From contig NZ_BDCE01000048.1 of NCBI RefSeq assembly GCF_001613345.1, positions 1-64,000 of the forward strand: a stretch of DNA of 64,000 nt, given 5' to 3'. A program made the position numbers and the translations under genes. How positions within the stretch are numbered: the stretch's first letter is position 1; every line of letters begins with the position of its first letter. Below the pieces are notes generated by a model. The model did no database searches and was not told the origin of the DNA. It was given only the letters and a program-made list of their open reading frames with translations. Shown here in pieces: positions 54,401 to 63,400 of the stretch. This DNA comes from Nocardia uniformis NBRC 13702. Lineage in GTDB: Bacteria > Actinomycetota > Actinomycetes > Mycobacteriales > Mycobacteriaceae.

Positions 54401-57400
54401 GGTGAGCGCGCCCGTCGCAATGGTGCGCAGCGTCAGTGCCCCCACCTCACCGATGGGGGTACCGGCCTGGTCGGTGAAGCTCAAGGTGATGCGTTCGGCT
54501 CCGGAATCGGAAACCCGCGCGTGCACCCGCAGTGCGGTAGCTCCGAGGCCACGCAGGTCGACGTGTTCCCAGGAGAACGGCACGAAGACCGAACCACTCG
54601 GCGGCGCGGGAAGCAGTCCACCGAGCAGGATCGCGTGCAGTGCGGAATCCAGGAGGGCGGGGTGCATGCCGAACTCCCCGGCCTGGTCGCGCACCGAATC
54701 CGGCAGTGCGATCTCGGCGAACGCCTCCTCGGGACGCGCCCACACCGCCCGCACACCGCGGAAGGCCGGTCCGTATCCGTAGCCGCGTTCGTCCAGTGCC
54801 GCGTAACCGTCGTCGACGGCGATCACCGCGGCGTCCGCGGGCGGCCACTCGTGCGAGCCGCCCGGATTCGACGGTGCGAACGCATCGTCGGTGAGGGTCG
54901 CGACGGCGTGGCGCACCCACTGCGGGTCGCCGTCGGATTCGGCGCTCTCGGTTCGCGAATAGAAGTGTGCCGTCATGGCGTTCGAGTCGTCGGGTTCGCC
55001 CACCACCAGGCGTAGCTCGACCCCCGCACCCGCCGGTATCGGCAGCGGCGCCTCGATCACCAGTTCGGTCAATCGCGGGCGCCCGGTGGCCGCCCCGGCA
55101 TGGAGCGCGAGTTCCACCAGGGCGGCGCCGGGCAACAGCACCGTGCCCGCGACCGCGTGCTCTTCGAGCCAGGGCTGCGTGCTCCGCGACAGCCGACCGG
55201 TGAACACCACCTGCTCCGAGCTCGGTATCCGGACGATCGCGCCGAGCAGCGGATGGCCGGCGTCTTCCAGTCCCGAACTCCGAACATCGTTCGCCTGTAC
55301 CGGCCGAGCCCAATAGCGCTGGCGCTGGAATGCGTAGGTAGGCAAGGCGACATGTCCCGTCGCCCCGTGAGCTGGCGACCAGTCGACGGGAACACCGGCG
55401 GCATCGGCCCTCGCCAACGCGGAAACGAACGCGGTCGGCTCGTCCATCGACCGCCGCGACGCGGCCACCGCGGTGGATTTCGTCTCCACCTCGGGGTGCT
55501 GCGCCAGACAGGCCGACGTCATGGCGGTGAGTACCGCATCCGGGCCGACCTCGATGAACTTCCGAACACCGCTCTCGATCAGGGTGTCCACTCCCGGTGC
55601 GAAACGCACACAGCCACGCACCTGCGTCACCCAATATTCCGGGTCGCAGACGGCGTCGCCCGCCTCGGTGCCGGTGACGTTCGAAACGATCGGCAGCAGT
55701 GGCTGCCGATAGCTCAATCGTTCGGCGACAGTACGGAATTCCGCCAGCATCGGGTCCATGCGCGCCGAATGGAACGCGTGGCTGACCCGTAGCCGACTCG
55801 TCCGGATGCCGCGCTGTTCGAATAGCTGCTCGACCTCGGCGACGGCGTCCTCATCGCCCGAAAGCACCACGGCGGCAGGCCCATTGATCGCGGCCACCGA
55901 TAGGCGATCGGAGTGGTCGGCCACCACCGCGACCGCCTGCTCCTCGGAAACGGCCGCCGCGAGCATCGCACCGCCTTCGGCCAGGCCACCCATCAACCGC
56001 CCCCGTGCCGCCACCAGTGCGCACGCATCCGACAATGACCACACGCCCGCGACATACGCTGCGGCGAGCTCACCGATGGAATGTCCGGCCACTACGTCCG
56101 GTACGACGCCGAAGGACTCCAGCAGTCGGAACAGCGCCACTTCGAAGGCGAACAGCGCGGGCTGAGTGAATTCCGTTCGGTTCAGCCCGCTTTCGGGGGC
56201 ATCGAATATCACCGAGCGCAGCGATCCGCCGAGATGGCCATCGAATACGGCGCACACTTCGTCGAGGGCGCCCGCGAAGACCGGGTAGTCGCGGTAGAGC
56301 CCGGCGCCCATGCCGCGCCGCTGAGCACCTTGCCCGGTGAAAAGGAACGCCACTCGCCCCGGGGTCACCGTGTCGGCTACGGCTGTAGGCGTGGCCTGCC
56401 CGCTGGCGAGGGCAGCCAATCCGGCGAGTAGTTCGTCACGGTCGCGACCGACTGCCCCGCCCCGCCAGTCCAGTCGCGCCCGGGTGCCGACCAGGGCCGA
56501 GGCGACATCCCGCACCGCGAGCGCCGGGCGTTCGATCATCCACTGGCGCAACCGATCCGCCTGCGCGCGCATGGCCACCTCGGATCGCGCCGAGACCATC
56601 AGGGCGACGGCATTCGGATTCGCCGACGGGTCGAGAACCGGTGCGGTCGCGGTCGCGGGCGCCTCCTCGAGGATGATGTGCGCATTCGTCCCGCTGATGC
56701 CGAATGACGAGACGCCGGCGCGGCGTAGCCGGTCACCGCTGGGCCATCGCTCGGCTTCGGTGAGTACTCGCACCGCCCCCGAGGACCAATCGACGTGCGG
56801 TGACAGCTCTTCCGCGTGCAAGGTGCGCGGCAGCACGCCATGGTGCATGGCCTGCACCATCTTGATGATTCCGCCGACGCCCGCGGCCGCTTGCGCGTGT
56901 CCGATATTGGATTTGAGCGAGCCGATTCGCAGGGGCTGGCGATCGCCTCGATCGTGCCCGTACGCGGCGATCAAGGCTTGCGCCTCGATCGGGTCGCCCA
57001 GGGTGGTTCCGGTGCCGTGCGCTTCGACGGCGTCCACCTCCGAGGGTGTCAATCCGGCGTCCGCCAGGGCCTCGGCGATCACCCGTTCTTGTGCCGGGCC
57101 GTTGGGCGCGGTCAAACCGTTGCTGGCACCGTCCTGATTGACAGCGCTGCCACGGACGACCGCGAGCACAGTGTGGCCGAGCCGCTGTGCGTCCGAGAGC
57201 CGCTCGACGACCAGGACGGCCGCACCCTCCGACCACGACACGCCGTCGGCGGCCGCGGAGAACGATTTGCAGCGCCCGTCCGAGGCGAGACCGCGCTGCC
57301 GGGAGAAGTCGAGGAACACCGCGGGCGTGGCCATCACCGTGGCCCCGCCGACCAGGGCCATGGAACCTTCCCCCTGCCGCAGCGCGCGGCACGCCAGATG

Positions 57401-60400
57401 CAGTGCTACCAGCGATGAAGAGCACGCGGTGTCCACCGTCAGCGCAGGGCCTTCCAGTCCCAGGGCGTAGCCGATACGCCCCGAGACCACGCTGCCCAGC
57501 GATCCGGTGAGCGCGTAACCCTCGACCTCGGGCCCCGCGTTGCGGGTCAACGATTCATAGTCCTGGTACATCACGCCCGCATAGACACCGGTGTCGCTGC
57601 CCCGCAACGATGTCGGGTCGATACCCGCGTGTTCGAGTGCCTCCCACGACACCTCGAGCAGCAACCGCTGCTGCGGATCCATCGCGACCGCCTCGCGGGG
57701 ACCGATTCCGAAGAAGCCCGCGTCGAAATCGGCGGCACCGGTGAGGAATCCGCCGCGGCCCGAATACGTGGTACCCGGGTTGTCGGGGTCCGGATCGATC
57801 AGTCGGTCCAGCTCCCACCCGCGGTCGGCGGGGAAATCGCTGGTGGCGTCCGTTCCCGTGAACACCAGATCCCAGAGCGCGTTGGGGGATTCGACACCAC
57901 CCGGGTAGCGGCAGGCCATGCCGACGATCGCGATGGGCTCATCGGTGTGCGAAGGGCTCGACGCCACCTGCTCAGCCGCTCGCTTCTTTGCCAGTTCACG
58001 CTGCGCCGCCGGTTCCGGCGCGACTCTCGACTGGATCAGCTTCGCCACCGCCGCGGGCGTCGGATAGTCGAAGACCAGTGTCGAGGGCAGCGACAGACCG
58101 GTGGCCTTACCGAGCCGATTACGTAGATCCACTCCGCCCAGTGAATCGAAACCCAGTTCCCGGAACGGCTTCTCGGCATCGATCGAGTCACCGGAATCAT
58201 GTCCGAGTACCGCGGCGACCTGGGCGCGCACCGTCTCGAGCGTCAGTTCGGCGCTACGGTCGGAACCCGGGTCCGAACCCGCCTCGGCCAGCCTCGCGGC
58301 CAATGTCGCGATCGCCGCACCACCGTTGGCGGATCTCGCGACGTCGGCGGGGCGCCGTCCGAACCCGCGCAGTACCGATGGCAGCGAGTGAGGATCGGAC
58401 CCGCGACGCAGTGCGGTGGCATCGAAACGAAGTGGAACCAAGCGCGTTTCACTATGTGCGAGTGCGGCACCGAACAGGCGCAATCCCTTAGCGCGTTCAA
58501 TTTGCCCGAGTCCCAGGCGATCCCACCGCGCGACGGCGGCGGGGTCCAGGTCGCCCGTCATTCCGCCCGCTTCGCTCCACGGTCCCCACGCCAAGGACGT
58601 CCCCGCCAATCCGGCAGCGCGTCGCCGCGTGGCCAGGGCGTCCAGAAAACTGTTCGCGGCGGCATAGTTGCCCTGCCCCGCCGAACCGATCACCCCGGCA
58701 ACCGAGGAGAACAACACGAATGCGGAGAGATCGATACCCTCGGTCGATTCGTGCAGATTCCACGCACCCGCGACCTTCGGCGCCAATACCCGGTCAACCT
58801 GCTCAGTGGTCAGCGAACCGATGGTGCCGTCGTCGAGGACACCTGCGGCATGTATCACCGCACTCAGACCGGCGGTCCCATCGGTACCGGTCAGACCGCT
58901 CACCAGCTGTCGTACCGCGGCACGGTCGGCGACGTCGCAGGCGATGACCCGAGCCTGGGCGCCCAGGGCTGCCAATTCTTCGACCAGGGCCGCCGCACCG
59001 GGAGCGTCGGAGCCCCGGCGCGAGGTCAACGCCAGCTCCCGGACACCGTATTCGGTCACGAGATGCCGGGCGAACAACGCGCCCAATCCGCCTGTGCCGC
59101 CGGTGATCAGCACCGTTCCGGTTCCGAACGGGGTGGCGTCGACATCGGCTTCGGCGCTGTGTGTCTCAGCGCGAACCAATCGCGGTACGAGCACCTCGGA
59201 ACCGCGAATCGCGACCTGAGGTTCCTCGGTGCGCAATGCGGCGGCGAGCGCTTCGGCATCCAGCGGCGCCGCCGGGTCCTCGTCGACGAGGACGAAACGA
59301 TCCGGATTCTCCGACTGCGCGGAGCGCACCACACCCCACACCGCCGCTGCGATGAGATCAGGGGTTTCGTCGGCGATTCCCACTGCGCCCTTGGTGACGA
59401 TGACCAGCCGCGTATCCGATAGTCGTTCGTATCGCAGCCACGAATTCAGCAGGGCAAGCGTCTCGTGCACGGCCCGTCGGGTCGTCGCATAGATATCGGC
59501 CGGTTCGTCGCTCGGGAACTCCGCACGGTAGGCCACCGCGGTGGGAATCCGCCCCGCATCGACAATCGCCTCGACCGAGGCGTACGACTCGTCGATTCCC
59601 GCCAATGCGGTATCGGCCAGCGCCGCAGCCGATCCCGGATCGCTGACGACCGCCCCGCCCGCGCGCTCCCAGCGCACCCGATACAGATCGGCCGTGTGCT
59701 CGGACAGGCCATCGAAGAATCGCCGCACGTCATACGGACGCATGACTACGGCATCCACCGAGAGGATCGGTCGACCAGCGGAATCGACCGCCGCGACGGA
59801 GATGGTCTCCGGCCCCGTCGCGACGGCGGCGACTCGAAGCGAGGTCAGCTGCGCCGATCGGTCGGCTACGGCCATCGGCCGGTGGAATCGCGCACCGCCC
59901 CAGCGGAACAGCAACTTTCCCGAGCCCGGATCGTGATCCAGCTCGCGCCAGAGCAATTCGGCGAGTCCGGCGTGCACCGTCATATCCAGCAGCGTCGGGT
60001 GCAGGCCGAAAGCGCTTGCCGGGTCTCCCATCTCGGTGCGCAGGGTGATGTCGGAGAAGACCGCGTCTGCCTGTCGCCATACAGTGTGGACGCCGCCGAA
60101 CGCCGGGCCGTATTCGAGCCCGGAGCCCTGCGTCATCAGGCCTGGAATATGTGTCGCGTCGAGCGCTTCCGCATCGGCGGGCGGCCAAGCCTGGTCGAGC
60201 AGCCGCAAGACCTCCGGATCGCCCGAATGCCGTTGCGCGAGTGCACCAGTCGCGTTGAGCACCCACGGGGCATCCGCGGACTTCCGAAAGTAGAAGTCGA
60301 AATGTCGGCGCCCGGACTCGAGTGGCCGAACAGCGACCTGGAGCTCGATCTCCTCGTCTTCGGCCGGGACGATCGGAACCTGCAACGTGAGTTCCTCGAG

Positions 60401-63400
60401 CACGTCGCAGTCGATCCGCTCGCCCGCGATCAGCAGGAATTCCACCAGGACCGCACTCGGGACGACCACGACACCGTGCGCCGCATGGTCGTTGATCCAT
60501 GGGTGTTCACGCATGGACAGTCGACCGGTGCACAACCATTCCTCGGTACCGGCGACGCCGACTACGTCGGTCAGGATCGGGTGGCCCGACGTGCCGGACG
60601 TGGTGGCGAGACTCGGGCGTAGCCAGAACCGCTGATGTTGGAATGCATAAGTCGGCAACGGGATTCGTCGCTCGGCGGGATCGGACAGCAGTGTAGGCCA
60701 GTCGACCGGCCCACCTGTGACATGAAGCTGTGCCAGCGCGGAGAGCAGCTGCGGCACTTGATCATTCGACCGTCGTGACATAGCGACAACCGAGGTCGAC
60801 GCCTCGATAGCCGGGTCGGCCGCCAGGCACCGGTTGGTCGCCGCGCTGAGCACGGAATCCGGTCCCACTTCGACGAATCGCCGCACTCCGCTCGCGAGCA
60901 GGGTGTCGATTCCGGGTGCGAAGCGCACGGTGGCCCGGACTTGCCGCACCCAGTATTCGGGGGTGGTGATGGTGTCGTCCGCGAGTTGTCCGGTGACGTT
61001 GGAAACGATGGGGAGCCGGGGCGGATTGTAGGTGAGCGCCTCCGCGATCGTGCGGAATTCCGCCAGCATCGGATCCATTCGTGCCGAATGGAAAGCATGG
61101 CTGACGCGCAGTCGGGTGGTCTGAATTCCCTTGGCTGCCAACTCTTGTTCGACGGCGTTGATCGTGGCGGTAGCACCGGAGAGCACTGTGGCGGCCGGGC
61201 CATTGACCGCGGCGAGCGAAAGGTCCGCATCGAGTCCGCCGATGATTTCGTTCGCGTCTGCCTCGTCGACGGCGACGGCGAGCATCGCTCCGCCCTCGGG
61301 GAGTTCGCCCATCAGCCGGCCGCGGGCTACCACGAGTGTGCAGGCGTCCGGTAGCGAAAGCACTCCGGCGACGTGGGCGGCCGACAGTTCGCCGATGGAG
61401 TGGCCCGCGAGGATGTCCGGTGCGGTTCCGAACGATTCCAGCAGCCGGTACAGCGCGACTTCGAACGCGAAGAGCGCGGGTTGTGTCCATTCGGTTCGGT
61501 CGAGCACGCCTGTGGAGTCGGTGAACATCACCTCGCGCAGTGTTCGTCCGAGTAATGGATCGAACTGTGCGCACAGCTCGTCCAGTGCGGTCGCGAAAAC
61601 CGGGAATGCCTCATACAGTTCGCGGCCCATACCAACCCGCTGGGCACCCTGTCCGGTGAACAGAAACGCCGTTTGGCCCGCGACGACGGTTCCGGTGACG
61701 AGGTCGGCCGCACTGCCCGCGTCGGCGAAGGCATGCAACCGCTCGAGCAGCTCGACCCGGTCTCGTCCGAACACCACGGCGCGCGAATCCAGTTGTGCTC
61801 GCGTCGTAGTCAGCGCACCGGCGACATCGCCGACATCCAGCTGCGGACGTTCCGACAACCACATGCGCAAGCGGGCGGCCTGTGCGCGCAGAGCCGCTTC
61901 GCCCTTACCCGAGATGACCAGTGGCACCTGGTTATTCGGAAGAACCGAGCCGCTGCGCGGAATATCCGATGCCGCCGCGTCGACAGGCGCTTCCTCGAGG
62001 ATCATATGTGCGTTCGTTCCGCTGATCCCGAACGACGACACCCCTGCCCGACGCGCTCGGTCCCCGCGCTCCCACGGTTCGGCCTCGGCCAACAGCCGTA
62101 CCGCACCCGCATTCCAATCCACATGCGGCGACGGCATTTCCGCGTGCAGGGTGCGCGGTAGTCGTCGATGCCGCAACGCTTGGACGATCTTGATCACGCC
62201 GGCCACGCCGGCGGCGGCGACGGTATGGCCGATATTCGATTTGAGCGAACCAATCCGCAGGGGTTCCCGGTCGTCGCGAGCCTGCCCATAGGCGGCGATC
62301 AGCGCTTGTGCCTCGATCGGATCGCCCAGCGTCGTACCGGTGCCGTGCGCCTCGACGACGTCCACATCGGCCGCCGATAATCCGGCGTTGGCGAGGGCCT
62401 GTTCGATCACGCGTTGCTGTGACGGCCCATTGGGTGCGGTGAGCCCATTGCTCGCACCGTCCTGGTTGACCGCGCTACCACGCACTACCGCCAGTACGTT
62501 GTGCCCGAGCCGCCGCGCATCGGAGAGTCGCTCCAACACGAGCACCCCCGACCCCTCGGACCAGCCCACACCGTCGGCACCAGCGGAGAATGCCTTGCAG
62601 CGGCCATCGCGCGACAGCCCGCGCTGCCGAGAGAAGTCGACATACAGATCAGGAGTCGCGGCGATGGTCACGCCCCCGGCGAGGATCAGCGAGCTCTCGC
62701 CCTGGCGCAATGCCTGGCACGCCGAGTGCAGTGCCACCAGCGAGGAGGAGCACGCGGTATCCACCGTCACCGCCGGCCCCTCCAAGCCGAGGACGTAGGC
62801 GAGCCGCCCCGAGATGACGCTGTGCGAGGTGCCGGTCAGCCGGAAGCCCTCGAGCTCGCCGGTGACCAGACCGGAATACCCTGACGCGCAGGCTCCTACG
62901 AAGACGCCGGTGTCACTGCCGCGCAGCGTTGTCGGGTCGATCCCGGCGTCTTCCAGCGCTTCCCACGCGGTCTCCAGGAACACTCGCTGCTGCGGGTCCA
63001 TCGCCAAGGCCTCACGCGGACTGATCCCGAAGAAGACGGGGTCGAAATCGCCTGCACTGCTGAGGAATCCGCCCCGACGCGTATACGCGGTGCCCGCCTT
63101 GTCGGCGTCGGGATCGTAGAGGCGATCGAGATCCCAACCGCGATCGGCAGGGAAGTCACCGATCGCATCGCGTCCCGCGTCGATCAGGTCCCACAGTTCC
63201 TCGGCCGAGGTAACACCGCCCGGGAATCGCGCACCCATGCCGACGATCGCGATCGGCTCGTCCGATGTAGTTCGCCGCGTGACCCGGCTACGCCTGTCAC
63301 CGGTCGCGGTGGCGCGTGACTTCAGCAGGTCGGCCACCGAGGTGGCGGTGGGATGATCGAAGATGAGCGAACGCGGCAATTCCACACCCGTCGCCCGTGT

